Source: an uncultured Saprospiraceae bacterium
Lineage (GTDB): Bacteria > Bacteroidota > Bacteroidia > Chitinophagales > Saprospiraceae
DNA: 64,000 bases
Assembly (NCBI GenBank): GCA_937928575.1
Contig: CALFWW010000028.1
Location: forward strand, 1-64,000
Direction of reading: 5' to 3'
The notes under the pieces were generated by a model. It did no database searches. It had not been told where the DNA came from and was given only the letters and a program-made list of their open reading frames with translations. The position numbers were made by a program, and so were the translations under genes. Of the stretch, positions 50,248 to 59,876 are shown piece by piece (positions within the stretch are counted from its first letter, which is position 1; each line of letters opens with the position of its first letter).

Positions 50248-53200
50248 ATGTCAGAAATTCAAAAATCAAATCATGCGAGATCTTCCTTTCTAAGGAAAGG
50301 CCTAAAAGTATTGATGTGGTTTTTGCTTGTCGTAATTGTTTTGTTGGTAATATTTTACATTTCACTAAACGCTTATTTAAATTCTAGTGAAAAGAAGGTA
50401 CTAGATAATTTGGGTTTTCTGAAAGGTGCTCAATTGAGTTTTGAGAAAGTAGAATGGAGTGTGTTTAAAAATTTCCCGGATGCTACCCTATCATTAAAAA
50501 ATATTGAACTAACCGAACCTGCTGATAGCTCAAAAATAATGCTAACAGGAGAAGAATTGGATCTTGGTTTATCAATTGGAGAAATTCTAAAAAAACAAAT
50601 CGTCGTCAACTCCATTGACCTACAAAGCGGAAATATCGACTTGACCATTGACAAAAATGGAACATCAAATTTTCTTGATTTAATTAATTCGAAAGCAAAA
50701 AATACAACACACAATTCACGTAATTGGAAAGTTTCGATGAATGATTTGAAAATTGGATTAAACAACTCAATCATTTACCTTAATGATCAATCTCGAGGTT
50801 TCACCATTAAATCGGAAACTGGCAATCTAGTTGCTCAATTAAAAAAATCTAACAACCAAAAACAAACGGAATTAACATCCGATTACTTAGGCATTGAATT
50901 GATGAGAGAAAATGGAGCAACACTAAAAACAAAAATAGAATCGTTTCAGTCCACCATTACCTCAGATGACATCTATCCTGCACTGACATTTACTGGTAAA
51001 GTTCCTCAATTTGTTTACAAAAATCAGAAAGGACTTTTGGTTGATTGCAATATGGAGCAATTGAATAGCCATCTTCAGTTTACAGACAATCAATGGATAC
51101 TTGACACGGATATGGTGACCAATATGAATGATCTGATTTTTAGTAAAAATAAAGACTCCTTCGTTCCCAACACCACACTCACCGGTAATTTTCAAACCCA
51201 ATTTGAGGAGGGTAAAATTTCTATTCGCCCTTTCGAACTGACTATTGATGAAGAACTATTTTTGTTTGAAGCTAATTTTCATCCTGGACATTACAACAAA
51301 ATAACACTTGAAAATAACCAAACGAATTTTACAAAAACAATTGCATTTCTACCTACTGATCTACAAAAAGATATCCGTCCATACCAAGTCAAAAAACCAT
51401 TTTATTCAAAAACGAAAATTGAAGGTCCGTTCAAAAAAGGGATAAAACCCATTGTTACGGTTGATATCAAATTATCTAATAATGAGGTTGAGGTTTTAGG
51501 AGAGGCATTTCAAAATGTAAAATTAGAAGGTCAATTTACCAACCAAATTCAACAAGAAAATGGGAAATGGCTAAAGTCCAAAAACGATTTTCAATTTAAA
51601 TTTAACAAGGTATTTGCAAACTATCAATCTTTTGATCTATCGACACCTGAAGTTGTACTAACCAATCATACCAATAATGGACTGGCAATAAAAACAAATG
51701 CAAAATTCAAAGGAAAAGCGAGCTATATCAGTGATTGGTATAAAAATGATCAATTCTTTTTCGAAAAAGGAATTTTCGATTTAGGTGTTCAAATTAATGC
51801 TCCTTTTAAATCTTTCAACGACATCTTAATAGCAAGTAATGCAACATTAAATTTACAAGACTTTGCTGTTTGGTATGAACCTGCTAATGTTTCATTTCCG
51901 TTTGAAAAATTAGATGTAGCAAAAAAATCTGGAGATGCCAATTTTAATATTGTCAACAATTCATTTGTAAAAGGACATGATGTTATTGCGAACGGAATCC
52001 TTCAAAATATAAATGCATTACTTTTCAACAACGCTGATTTACCGACCAAAAGCGACATGCACATTATTTCCAAAAAACTAACTTGGGTCGATTTCATCAA
52101 TCTGTTTAGTCAGAATGGGTACACAAAAAACGAGAAGCAAAAGTCCGAACGAGAGAAAAAATCATCCATGAAAGAAACGATTCGAGGGATGTATTATAAC
52201 TTTCAACCGCATATTTCAATAGAAGTGGACACTTTAGCTTATTATGATATTTTGCAAATGGAACAATTCAAAACAGGAGTTCATTTTCAAGATCCAAACA
52301 CATTAATATTAGAAAAAACGTCTTTCAACTATGATCGAGGAACCATCGATTTTTCTGGCAAATTAGATATCAGTGATCCCGACAAAACACCATTTGAATT
52401 TGAATTGCATACTAAGAATTTAAATTTAAACAAATTGTTGCCGTCATTTGATTATTTTAATATCAAGTTACTAGAAGACATCGATACGCATCCTGACGAC
52501 GTGCGCATTACCATAAAACATAGCGGAATTATTGACGATGATTCAGGAGTCATAGCACACACTTCTACTGGTGAAATTCAGATCGAAAGTCAGGCACATA
52601 ATGGAACGTACGCGACGATCAGCTATCAACCAAATGAAGATCAATCGAAACTTGAAACCAAAATCAATATTGAAGGAGACCCATCTTTATTCAATGAATT
52701 CTTCAAAACAGAGCAGTTCTTTTTCTTAGAAGGTCGATTCAATGTAACACTCGAATTTTTGGGCGACTTAAAATCGAAAGAACAATTGATGACTGAAACT
52801 GTTGCCATTTTTGCAATGCACGACGCATATGTATATTATAAGCCGGTTGATGTCAATTTCCCGTTAAAACAAGTGGATCTAAATTTAAAACAAGATAAAG
52901 CCGACTTTAGTTTTTTCGTACGTTCCGACTCAATGAACCGACAAATACTGTTTAATGGAGAAGTAGAAAATTTAAGTGAAATCATCATCGGAAATACGGG
53001 AAAAGCCATCAAGATGAATGTCAATATCAACTCTCCAATATTGGAATGGGGAACCTTAGTTGATATTTTCATCCCAGAAAATAATGCTGTGGAAAAAAAG
53101 GTAGATGAAGCTGCAATCAATGAAATGAGTCCAAGTAACATCAAAGCTTCTGTAAGCGGATTGATGCGTACTTTTAATCCGACCATTCGTTTAAATCTTA

Positions 53201-54021
53201 GCGAATTTATCTATTCTGATGACTTAGTATTTAATGATTTACATGCTCGCTTATCTTTACAAGATTCCGCAAATTTGGTGTTAGACAATACTTCATTTGA
53301 TTGTTTTGATGGTCATATGGAGATGAATGGAACTGTAAATTTAGACCAGAAAAATAAGACATCGTTTCAAACTCACTTTATTTCGGAGAAAGTCGATATC
53401 AACAAGTTGATAAAAGGATTGGACTATTTAAAGTTACCTTCTCTCCGTAGTATTGAATCGCTGACTGGAGACATGGATATGAATTTCAAATTTGAAGGAA
53501 CGATTGCGAAAGGCGGAAAAGGCTTGATTGACGAAGATACCAGAGGATTTTTGGATTTCAAATTACGCGATGTTGGTATTACCGGATTTCCCTATTTAGA
53601 TACCATCGCTACCAAGATGCGCATGAAAAGACGATTCGATGATATACAATTTGCAACTCTTTCAAATAAACTGACTATTCAAGGCAATGAGATTGATATT
53701 CCGTTGATGGAAGTTCAATCCAATGCATTGAGTTTATTCATTGAAGGAAAATTGAGTTATGGCGACAATACCAACATATGGCTTTCTTTTCCAACAAGTA
53801 ATTTACGATTGAGAGATTATAACACTATCCCCGATACAACTGGATATGCTGTTGCTGGTCGGAAGTTGTTTGTTGAAATCACTTCAGATGATGATGGGGC
53901 CAATCATTATCGCTTTCGATTGCGGAAAAAACGATTTTATAAGACTCGTGGAATGCCTCAGCAGTTTCGGAAAGATCGGAAGCGGTGGCGGAAGGAACGG
54001 CGAATGGAGAAAAAGAAATAA
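50248..54021 (+). CDS. AsmA-family envelope protein
   Basis: The 1257-residue protein has one N-terminal membrane helix (residues about 20-45) and a long periplasmic part of repeated beta-strand units. The AsmA start FKNFPDATLSLKNIELTEP and LSIGEILKKQIVVNSIDLQS is followed by GNIDLTIDKNGTSNFLDLI. Late repeats such as SGLMRTFNPTIRLNLSEFIY and a final LSYGDNTNIWLSFPTSNLRLRDY resemble the AsmA C-terminal region. The family, with YhdP and TamB, is thought to form grooves that carry phospholipids to the outer membrane. The last about 36 residues are extremely rich in Arg and Lys (RDKRWRKERR-like), unlike typical members. It lies directly downstream of tesB. Confidence 0.88.
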   Translation: MSEIQKSNHARSSFLRKGLKVLMWFLLVVIVLLVIFYISLNAYLNSSEKKVLDNLGFLKGAQLSFEKVEWSVFKNFPDATLSLKNIELTEPADSSKIMLTGEELDLGLSIGEILKKQIVVNSIDLQSGNIDLTIDKNGTSNFLDLINSKAKNTTHNSRNWKVSMNDLKIGLNNSIIYLNDQSRGFTIKSETGNLVAQLKKSNNQKQTELTSDYLGIELMRENGATLKTKIESFQSTITSDDIYPALTFTGKVPQFVYKNQKGLLVDCNMEQLNSHLQFTDNQWILDTDMVTNMNDLIFSKNKDSFVPNTTLTGNFQTQFEEGKISIRPFELTIDEELFLFEANFHPGHYNKITLENNQTNFTKTIAFLPTDLQKDIRPYQVKKPFYSKTKIEGPFKKGIKPIVTVDIKLSNNEVEVLGEAFQNVKLEGQFTNQIQQENGKWLKSKNDFQFKFNKVFANYQSFDLSTPEVVLTNHTNNGLAIKTNAKFKGKASYISDWYKNDQFFFEKGIFDLGVQINAPFKSFNDILIASNATLNLQDFAVWYEPANVSFPFEKLDVAKKSGDANFNIVNNSFVKGHDVIANGILQNINALLFNNADLPTKSDMHIISKKLTWVDFINLFSQNGYTKNEKQKSEREKKSSMKETIRGMYYNFQPHISIEVDTLAYYDILQMEQFKTGVHFQDPNTLILEKTSFNYDRGTIDFSGKLDISDPDKTPFEFELHTKNLNLNKLLPSFDYFNIKLLEDIDTHPDDVRITIKHSGIIDDDSGVIAHTSTGEIQIESQAHNGTYATISYQPNEDQSKLETKINIEGDPSLFNEFFKTEQFFFLEGRFNVTLEFLGDLKSKEQLMTETVAIFAMHDAYVYYKPVDVNFPLKQVDLNLKQDKADFSFFVRSDSMNRQILFNGEVENLSEIIIGNTGKAIKMNVNINSPILEWGTLVDIFIPENNAVEKKVDEAAINEMSPSNIKASVSGLMRTFNPTIRLNLSEFIYSDDLVFNDLHARLSLQDSANLVLDNTSFDCFDGHMEMNGTVNLDQKNKTSFQTHFISEKVDINKLIKGLDYLKLPSLRSIESLTGDMDMNFKFEGTIAKGGKGLIDEDTRGFLDFKLRDVGITGFPYLDTIATKMRMKRRFDDIQFATLSNKLTIQGNEIDIPLMEVQSNALSLFIEGKLSYGDNTNIWLSFPTSNLRLRDYNTIPDTTGYAVAGRKLFVEITSDDDGANHYRFRLRKKRFYKTRGMPQQFRKDRKRWRKERRMEKKK

Positions 54022-54048
54022 CAATTACGAATAGACAAGAATATTTTT

Positions 54049-54912
54049 TCAACGCTGATGACTCGCATTCCAACTCTCCACCATCACCGTCAGTAGAATC
54101 AAACTTCCACCAATCAGACTCCGCCAACTTGGCAATTCATTCAAAAAAATAACGGCTAATAAAATACCAAATATCGGCTGCATACTACTCATAATACTTG
54201 CGGTGCTGATTGAAAAATGTTTAAAGCTATTCAAAAACAAGGTGTGACCGATGGCAGTAGTGACCAATCCTAAGAAGACAATATAAGGTATATTGGGTGT
54301 AACATTTTCATTTGGATAAATAAGCAAGACCGGTAACAAAACCAGTATCATCACCGCCACTTGATAAAACATCAATATCGAACCATTAAAGCTTTCAACC
54401 TTCGATTTTAAAATTAAATTACGAATTGAATAACTCAAAGCCGACACTAACCCCATCATCAATCCCTGAACCATACCGCTTTCTATATCAAATGTTGGCA
54501 ACAAAAAGAAAACGCCTATAAGTATCACTCCAGTCAATATTAGATGCATCGGTTGCAATTTAGTTTTGAAAAAAAAGGGCTCCATCAGCGTAGTCATGAT
54601 GGGATAAGTGAATAAGGACAACATCCCCACCGCAACGTTGGACCATTGCAAGGCATAAAAATAAGTCACCCAATGCGTCGTCATCAAAATCCCAGTCAGC
54701 AATAAGGTTGGTCCTTCCTTTTTTAAGTTGAATTTAAACTGGTATTTCTTAAAATAACAAAATGCACCCAAAAACAGTAAAGCAAATACTGCTCGATACC
54801 AAATAGTCAAAGGAGGAGGCAAAGTGATATATCGCCCCAAAGCACCAGAAGTACTGATACAAAACATTCCCAAATTCAGGAGTAAGATATTTTGAAGATG
54901 TTGACTTTTCAT
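54049..54912 (-). CDS. EamA/DMT-family membrane transporter
   Basis: The 287-residue protein has about ten membrane helices in two EamA repeats. Helices include LTIWYRAVFALLFLGAFCYF, ILMTTHWVTYFYALQWSNV and PNIPYIVFLGLVTTAIGHTLF, and the second repeat ends SIMSSMQPIFGILLAVIFLNE. This is the drug/metabolite transporter fold in the inner membrane, usually exporting small metabolites or amino acids. The substrate cannot be predicted. It is a single gene, convergent with the AsmA-like gene. Confidence 0.9.
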   Translation of the reverse strand: MKSQHLQNILLLNLGMFCISTSGALGRYITLPPPLTIWYRAVFALLFLGAFCYFKKYQFKFNLKKEGPTLLLTGILMTTHWVTYFYALQWSNVAVGMLSLFTYPIMTTLMEPFFFKTKLQPMHLILTGVILIGVFFLLPTFDIESGMVQGLMMGLVSALSYSIRNLILKSKVESFNGSILMFYQVAVMILVLLPVLLIYPNENVTPNIPYIVFLGLVTTAIGHTLFLNSFKHFSISTASIMSSMQPIFGILLAVIFLNELPSWRSLIGGSLILLTVMVESWNASHQR

Positions 54913-54999
54913 GTACCCTGCAATTTAATCATTCGAGCATCAATATTTTATAAATTTTCAAATTGAATAATTGTTGTAATTTGCTGAAAAATCAAAGGG

Positions 55000-56826
55000 T
55001 TGCTTTCAAAACTAAAGTACTATTTCTTTTCTTGGATCTTTTGGCTAAGTTACTTTGCAGTGGCAAGGGCTCTTTTCTTAGGTTTAAATTGGAACAAAAC
55101 AAATGGAGAGGCTACATTTTTTGAATGCATTCAATCCTTTCTTTATGGTGCAAAATTGGATGCTTCCGTAACGGGCTATTTGATATTTTTTCCAACCTTG
55201 ATCCTGATTGCAGATTCGATTTTCAAGCACAGTTGGTTTTTAAAAACAGTAAATATCTACACCAACATTTTGATATTGATCATTTCCATTTTAGTGATGA
55301 TTGATAGCGGTGTCTATCCACATTGGGGAAACAAATTGGATGTGTACGGCGCATTTTATCTAAACAACATTGGTGAAGTCATGAATTTTGTTTCTTTTAA
55401 AACGGTCATTCTTTCTATACTGTTGTTTCTTATTCTGGGGTTGCCATTTTACTTCATTTACAAAAAGGGAGTTCATCCTATTTTATATCAGCATAAGAGC
55501 AAATGGACCAGTGCATTCGTATTTTTATTGTTGGGCATAATGAGTATTCTCCCCATCAGAGGTGGCCTGAGTATCAATCCAATTAATTTGAGCACCGTTT
55601 ATTTTTCCAACAAAACTTTTTTTAATCATAGTGCGATCAATGTCGCTTGGAATATCATCTACACTTATAGTGAGAAGGATAAACTGTATCAGTCTTTTGA
55701 ATATTTTGATACCAACAAAGTACAGTCATATGTAAAACAACTTTACCCACTTAATCTTCATTCGCCAAAATTACTAACTGCCAAGAGACCCAATATTGTT
55801 TTCGTGATTTTAGAGAGTTTTACATCAAAACTGATTTTTCAAAAATGGGATAACATTACCATTACTCCCAATCTAAATGACTTAGCAAAAGAAGGATTTT
55901 ACTTTTCAAATTTCTATTCAAGTGGTGACCGAACTGATGAAGGGTTGGTGAGTATCCTCAGTGGGTATCCTGCACAACCGATTAGCTACATCATCAATTA
56001 TCAAAGTAAAACCGCAAAGTTACCATCAATCGTTCGTGACTTAAAAAAGGTTGGCTATCATACTTCTTTTTATTATGGTGGTGATATCAACTTCGCCAAT
56101 ATGAAATCCTTTTTGCTCCAATCAGGAATGGAAGAAATCATAGAGAAAAATGATTTTACACAAAACAAAGCGACTGCAAAATGGGGACTACATGATGAAG
56201 TTGTTTTTGAGAAAGTATTGGATGATATTAAAAAATCCGAAACTCCATTCTTCAAAACGATATTAACACTCACTAGTCATCCTCCTTTTGAAACACCCGT
56301 TCCTGTTGTCATTAATGGGCCAGATGTCAACACATTGTTTGCAAACTCAGCCAACTATACGGATCGGGCTTTGGGAAACTTTATTAATGAACTAAAACAA
56401 GATCCCGTTTGGAAAAATACTTTGGTCGTTTTGGTAGCGGATCACGGTGTTCCTTATCTGGATAATTGTAGTGTTTCTGATCCGAAAAAATTCAAGATTC
56501 CAATGATTTGGCTAGGTGGCGCGCTGGGCGAACAATTGACCCTAATAGATAAATATGCATCCCAAACTGATATTGCAAACACCTTGTTGTCACAATTAGA
56601 CATGCCAGCAGAAAATTATCCTTACAGCAAGAATATTTTTTCACCCGCTTCGAAATCATTTAGTTTTTATACCTGGAATCATGGGTTTGGTTTTTTAGGG
56701 GATAGTACTACCCATATTTACAACCATACCAGCCGTCGTTTTAAGATTAAAGAAGGAAAAGAATTCCCAGATTCTATTGGAAATGCTTACTTACAAATGG
56801 TGTCTGATGATTATTTAAAGAAGTAA
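55000..56826 (+). CDS. Second membrane-anchored LTA synthase/sulfatase-fold enzyme
   Basis: The 608-residue protein starts at TTG 55000. An in-frame stop at 54985 and no nearby ATG leave this as the only usual start. About five membrane helices are followed by a sulfatase-fold domain from about residue 260. It has NIVFVILESFTSKL, the probable catalytic Thr in GDRTDEGLVSILSG, TLTSHPPFE and metal-binding VADHGVPYL. The order equals that of the 9226-11115 enzyme, but similarity is limited to the motifs. It likely modifies an envelope glycan or lipid with a phosphate-linked group. The role is inferred from the family. A symmetric terminator follows. Confidence 0.87.
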   Translation: MLSKLKYYFFSWIFWLSYFAVARALFLGLNWNKTNGEATFFECIQSFLYGAKLDASVTGYLIFFPTLILIADSIFKHSWFLKTVNIYTNILILIISILVMIDSGVYPHWGNKLDVYGAFYLNNIGEVMNFVSFKTVILSILLFLILGLPFYFIYKKGVHPILYQHKSKWTSAFVFLLLGIMSILPIRGGLSINPINLSTVYFSNKTFFNHSAINVAWNIIYTYSEKDKLYQSFEYFDTNKVQSYVKQLYPLNLHSPKLLTAKRPNIVFVILESFTSKLIFQKWDNITITPNLNDLAKEGFYFSNFYSSGDRTDEGLVSILSGYPAQPISYIINYQSKTAKLPSIVRDLKKVGYHTSFYYGGDINFANMKSFLLQSGMEEIIEKNDFTQNKATAKWGLHDEVVFEKVLDDIKKSETPFFKTILTLTSHPPFETPVPVVINGPDVNTLFANSANYTDRALGNFINELKQDPVWKNTLVVLVADHGVPYLDNCSVSDPKKFKIPMIWLGGALGEQLTLIDKYASQTDIANTLLSQLDMPAENYPYSKNIFSPASKSFSFYTWNHGFGFLGDSTTHIYNHTSRRFKIKEGKEFPDSIGNAYLQMVSDDYLKK

Positions 56827-56852
56827 AAAATATTGACTACCCCAACCTAAAG

Positions 56853-56885
56853 AGAGCCGATAAACTATCTTAGCTTATCGGCTCT
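56853..56885. terminator. Bidirectional terminator between convergent genes
   Basis: AGAGCCGATAA (56853-56863) pairs perfectly with TTATCGGCTCT (56875-56885), flanked by AA-rich and TTTC ends. It serves the sulfatase-fold gene and the secreted esterase gene. Confidence 0.87.
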
Positions 56886-56904
56886 TTCTTGTTAGAAATA
56901 TTAT

Positions 56905-58350
56905 TTATTGTCCACCACATCCATCTATAAAAGCATGAAAAGAAGTACCTAATGTAACTTCAAAATCAGGTTTTAGATCAATGTAAGTTCCAGAATCATA
57001 ATCTACATGTATGGGGCCATTCACCAACTGATTAGATTCAATCGGTCCTTGCACCTCATAATCGAAAGGCGCCGTTTGGACGCCCGTCAACATATTTCCA
57101 TTGGCCATCGTGTACATGGAAGTACCATCAATTGTGATCGTTTGAGTCGTTCCTTCGATATCTATACAAGTCGTTTCTGTCAAAGAAAGACTACCCATCC
57201 CTTGGTTCCACTGAACCGTAACTTGATTGTTATTTTGAGAAAGAATCGTTCCGTTCGTCGCAGACCAACAATAAATCGAACCTATGGTCATCGGTACGGT
57301 ATATGTTTCTGTCAAACCCGGACAAATGACCTGATTACCCATTGGCACAGGAGAATCAAACGCCATGGTTTTATCATATAAAAAATTGACACCCTGATTA
57401 TAGATAGGTTCCCAATTATTATTAGGGAAAGAGATAATTGTAGACGTTGTTCCATAAATCGTATGCCCTTCTCCGGGATATGGAAAAAATTGATGACAAG
57501 TCCCATTCGCTGTCAACTGCGCATCCATCGGAACGGCTCCATACATGGTAGGAAAAAGTGGAACATTAAATGGTGGTCCAGAATCATAGGGCACCACGTT
57601 GTCTGCATCACCGTGGATCAGTACCATCGGGATATCATCATATGCGTCGATGTGACTCGGATCCAAAACTGCTCCCCACAAATCAATAATTCCTGCCACT
57701 TCAAAGGGTTGTACATAATTATTTCCAGAACAATCCAAGCATCCTAAATCAGGATTGAAAATATTATAATTGGTCGTCGCAACTGGTCTTTCCGCTTCTT
57801 CCAAATGGGCAACATTGATCGCAGTAATAGCACCTGCACTTTGTCCACCAATATAAATGTGATCAGGATCAATATTAAATCCCAAATTATCCGGATCTTC
57901 TAAAAGATAACGAATCGCAGCTCGACCGTCTTGAATCGCACGATAAGCTGCACGCACTCCTTGATTGAATAATGCAAAATTGGCCGCATTGTCCAATCGG
58001 TATTCAATGGAAGCACATACGTATCCTCGATGGGATAAACTATCACACCAAGCCACCATATCAGGATCTGTTTTACTTCCCAAAATGTAAGCACCACCAA
58101 ATATCATAACAACAAGCGGACGTTTTTGGAGATATTCTTCAGCAGGTGCTGGTTCGTAAAAATCCAGTTCAAGGCTTTGATTCCAAAACACTACATTTTG
58201 GGCATTCCCATAAGTGAGATCACTCGTCACTTGAATGTTATTGAAAACTCGTTCTTGATATCTGTCGGAAGTACAGTCGGTAGGTTGAGCTTGTATTTGT
58301 CCACAAAGTAGCGCTAGACAAAAGATAAATAGTGAGGTTACTCGTGTCAT
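56905..58350 (-). CDS. Secreted alpha/beta-hydrolase esterase with C-terminal surface domain
   Basis: The 481-residue protein has a signal peptide (LFIFCLALLCGQIQA). An alpha/beta hydrolase domain has the oxyanion-type VVMIFGGAYILGSK, the nucleophile elbow GGQSAGAI near residue 170, the Asp region LIHGDADNVVPY and the His in PGEGHTIYG, all of carboxylesterase type. After residue about 350 come a short PKD-like segment and a C-terminal domain (VDYDSGTYIDLKPDFEVTLG, ending HAFIDGCGGQ). That ending resembles the Bacteroidota '3-coathanger stack' domain with a Gly-Cys tail, thought to be a sorting or surface-anchoring end. It may cleave acyl esters on polysaccharides. The substrate is unknown. 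Confidence 0.82.
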   Translation of the reverse strand: MTRVTSLFIFCLALLCGQIQAQPTDCTSDRYQERVFNNIQVTSDLTYGNAQNVVFWNQSLELDFYEPAPAEEYLQKRPLVVMIFGGAYILGSKTDPDMVAWCDSLSHRGYVCASIEYRLDNAANFALFNQGVRAAYRAIQDGRAAIRYLLEDPDNLGFNIDPDHIYIGGQSAGAITAINVAHLEEAERPVATTNYNIFNPDLGCLDCSGNNYVQPFEVAGIIDLWGAVLDPSHIDAYDDIPMVLIHGDADNVVPYDSGPPFNVPLFPTMYGAVPMDAQLTANGTCHQFFPYPGEGHTIYGTTSTIISFPNNNWEPIYNQGVNFLYDKTMAFDSPVPMGNQVICPGLTETYTVPMTIGSIYCWSATNGTILSQNNNQVTVQWNQGMGSLSLTETTCIDIEGTTQTITIDGTSMYTMANGNMLTGVQTAPFDYEVQGPIESNQLVNGPIHVDYDSGTYIDLKPDFEVTLGTSFHAFIDGCGGQ

Positions 58351-58411
58351 TTTGTTTTTAAAAGTCTGGTTTGGAAAAACAAAATAAGGAAAATATTGGA
58401 GACTACGAGAG

Positions 58412-58497
58412 AATTTAGAGTTTGAGCGAGGAGGACGTAAGTGTGTGAGTGCACATGCTCATGTCTTCCTCTCTCAAATTCTCTCAAACTCTAAAAT
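58412..58497. repeat. Imperfect inverted repeat just after the tmRNA 3' end
   Basis: TTTAGAGTTTGAG (58414-58426) pairs perfectly with CTCAAACTCTAAA (58483-58495). Inner arms (GAGGAGGAC / GTCTTCCTC) continue the pairing with an insertion. It starts four bases beyond the tmRNA end, so it could end tmRNA transcription or guide its trimming. Confidence 0.7.
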
Positions 58498-58500
58498 TTG

Positions 58501-58877
58501 TGGAGCTGCAGGGAGTCGAACCCTGGTCCAGACAAAGTACTTAAAAACTTTCTACATGTTTAGTTTACAATTAAATTTTCGAGTCGAAGGGAGGCTTGTA
58601 AACATACCAATCTCCAACCGTATCCTTTAAAGTTTTCGACGCAAGGTCAAGGCGGTCCTATTGCTTATCCTGAGGGTTTTATTATGTGCGCGATGATGTG
58701 TATCAGAAATCAACCAAAGGGCACAAAGGTTGCTAATTCCTAGAATTAGGCAGCCAAGGCGAAGTTAGACTTGCCGTTTAAATAGTTGTTTGGTTGCTAT
58801 TTTTTAACGAGGTAAACAATCATGCCTCGACATGCTTATCAGTAAATGATCTTTCCTGTCAATTCCAGGTCAGCCCC
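58501..58877 (-). ncRNA. ssrA: tmRNA
   Basis: The minus-strand transcript begins GGGGCTGACCTGGAATTGAC (58877) and ends in a tRNA-like half. That half has T-stem/loop CAGGG-TTCGACT-CCCTG and acceptor CAGCTCC plus A at 58501. The 5' GGGGCTG pairs with CAGCTCC over seven base pairs with one G-U. The CCA is not encoded (CAA follows), so it must be added. The tag reading frame runs from a resume codon GGC at 58775-58773 through GKSNFALAA to a TAA at 58748-58746. The ALAA end is the standard degradation signal read by ClpXP. The molecule rescues stalled ribosomes with SmpB. Length is 377 nt. Confidence 0.96.
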
Positions 58878-59063
58878 ATTTTTCAACTATTTGCTATTCC
58901 TTTGAATAGACGCACAAAGGTATAACTATAATTGTATATAAAAAGTTTCTTTTGCGGTTAATATTTGATTTGATGGAAGGGAGGAAACACTACCTTAAGC
59001 GGAGACTAGTTGCTTCAACAAAAATGAAGAAAAAATAAGCGGAGAAAAAAGCGATACTTGATT

Positions 59064-59864
59064 TTAAAAAACAAATCTTCGCAGTGGAGCTTGTGCTTTT
59101 TCTTCTAGCATTTTCGCTTTTTTGAGGTAATATTTACTTGGAGATGTCTTGATAAATTCCTCAACATATGCTTCCTGATATCCAAAACATTGAATTTTGG
59201 TGTTCAATGCCAGCCAGCCAAATTTATCTTTATTTTCACACTGCTCTTTTTGAGATTGACCCAATGCCCTCAAGGTATGCTGACAATTGCCCTCTTGATA
59301 ATAAATAAAAGCATTTGCATACTGTGCATCACAATAAGCACCCGAGGAAGGTTCAATTTTATTGAAGTGGGTTAAGCTGTTCGTCTTGTCGCCATCTTTA
59401 TATAATTTAAGGGCTTGTTGATAGATGACTTTATCTGAGTTTTGAGTGGTGTTATCACTACGGGTCGTATAGTTAACCATCCGCTCATCTGCCATTGCGG
59501 CAGCAGCGATTGCAGCATCTGAATATTTTAAATTAATGAATAGCAAACTTCCCAGAAGCAACAATAACAACAATCCAATTACATATTTAAGTTTAAATGT
59601 TTTTTTAGGTGAAGCGGCAGCAGCTTTTTTATCAATAAGGAAAAAACCATCTTCTTTCAGCTTCTCTTTCTCTCCTAAAACCACTTTCTCAAACTTAGCT
59701 TCTGCTTCCAATTGAGTAGCAGTTGAGACGTTTTTTAAAAACTCATATCGATCAGCAAGATGACGATTCGTTTCTATTTCCTTTTCAAAAGAAATACGAT
59801 CGCTCTTGGACAAAGTCTTATTGATATATCCAATGATTATTTCATCGTTTATATCTTGATTCAA
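59064..59864 (-). CDS. Membrane protein with anti-sigma-like N-terminus and TPR-like C-terminus
   Basis: The 266-residue protein starts with a short cytoplasmic helical part (DEIIIGYINKTLSKSDRISF, residues 5-60) that resembles the anti-sigma region of Bacteroidota ECF partners. The zinc-finger Cys/His set is absent. One membrane helix follows at about residues 93-112 (YVIGLLLLLLLGSLLFI). A periplasmic helical part has TPR-like repeats (IYQQALKLYKDGDKTNSLTH, YANAFIYYQEGNCQHTLRA). It starts 12 bases after an ECF sigma-factor gene and so probably holds that factor at the membrane. The trigger is unknown. It lacks a known protease-cleavage motif. Confidence 0.72.
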   Translation of the reverse strand: MNQDINDEIIIGYINKTLSKSDRISFEKEIETNRHLADRYEFLKNVSTATQLEAEAKFEKVVLGEKEKLKEDGFFLIDKKAAAASPKKTFKLKYVIGLLLLLLLGSLLFINLKYSDAAIAAAAMADERMVNYTTRSDNTTQNSDKVIYQQALKLYKDGDKTNSLTHFNKIEPSSGAYCDAQYANAFIYYQEGNCQHTLRALGQSQKEQCENKDKFGWLALNTKIQCFGYQEAYVEEFIKTSPSKYYLKKAKMLEEKAQAPLRRFVF

Positions 59865-59876
59865 GCTTTTAAAATT

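Noticed and set aside
58501-58530. tRNA-like T-arm and acceptor suggesting a separate tRNA
   Set aside because: No anticodon arm is present. It is the 3' part of the tmRNA.
58445-58630. 61-codon plus-strand frame
   Set aside because: It lies across the tmRNA 3' half on the opposite strand.
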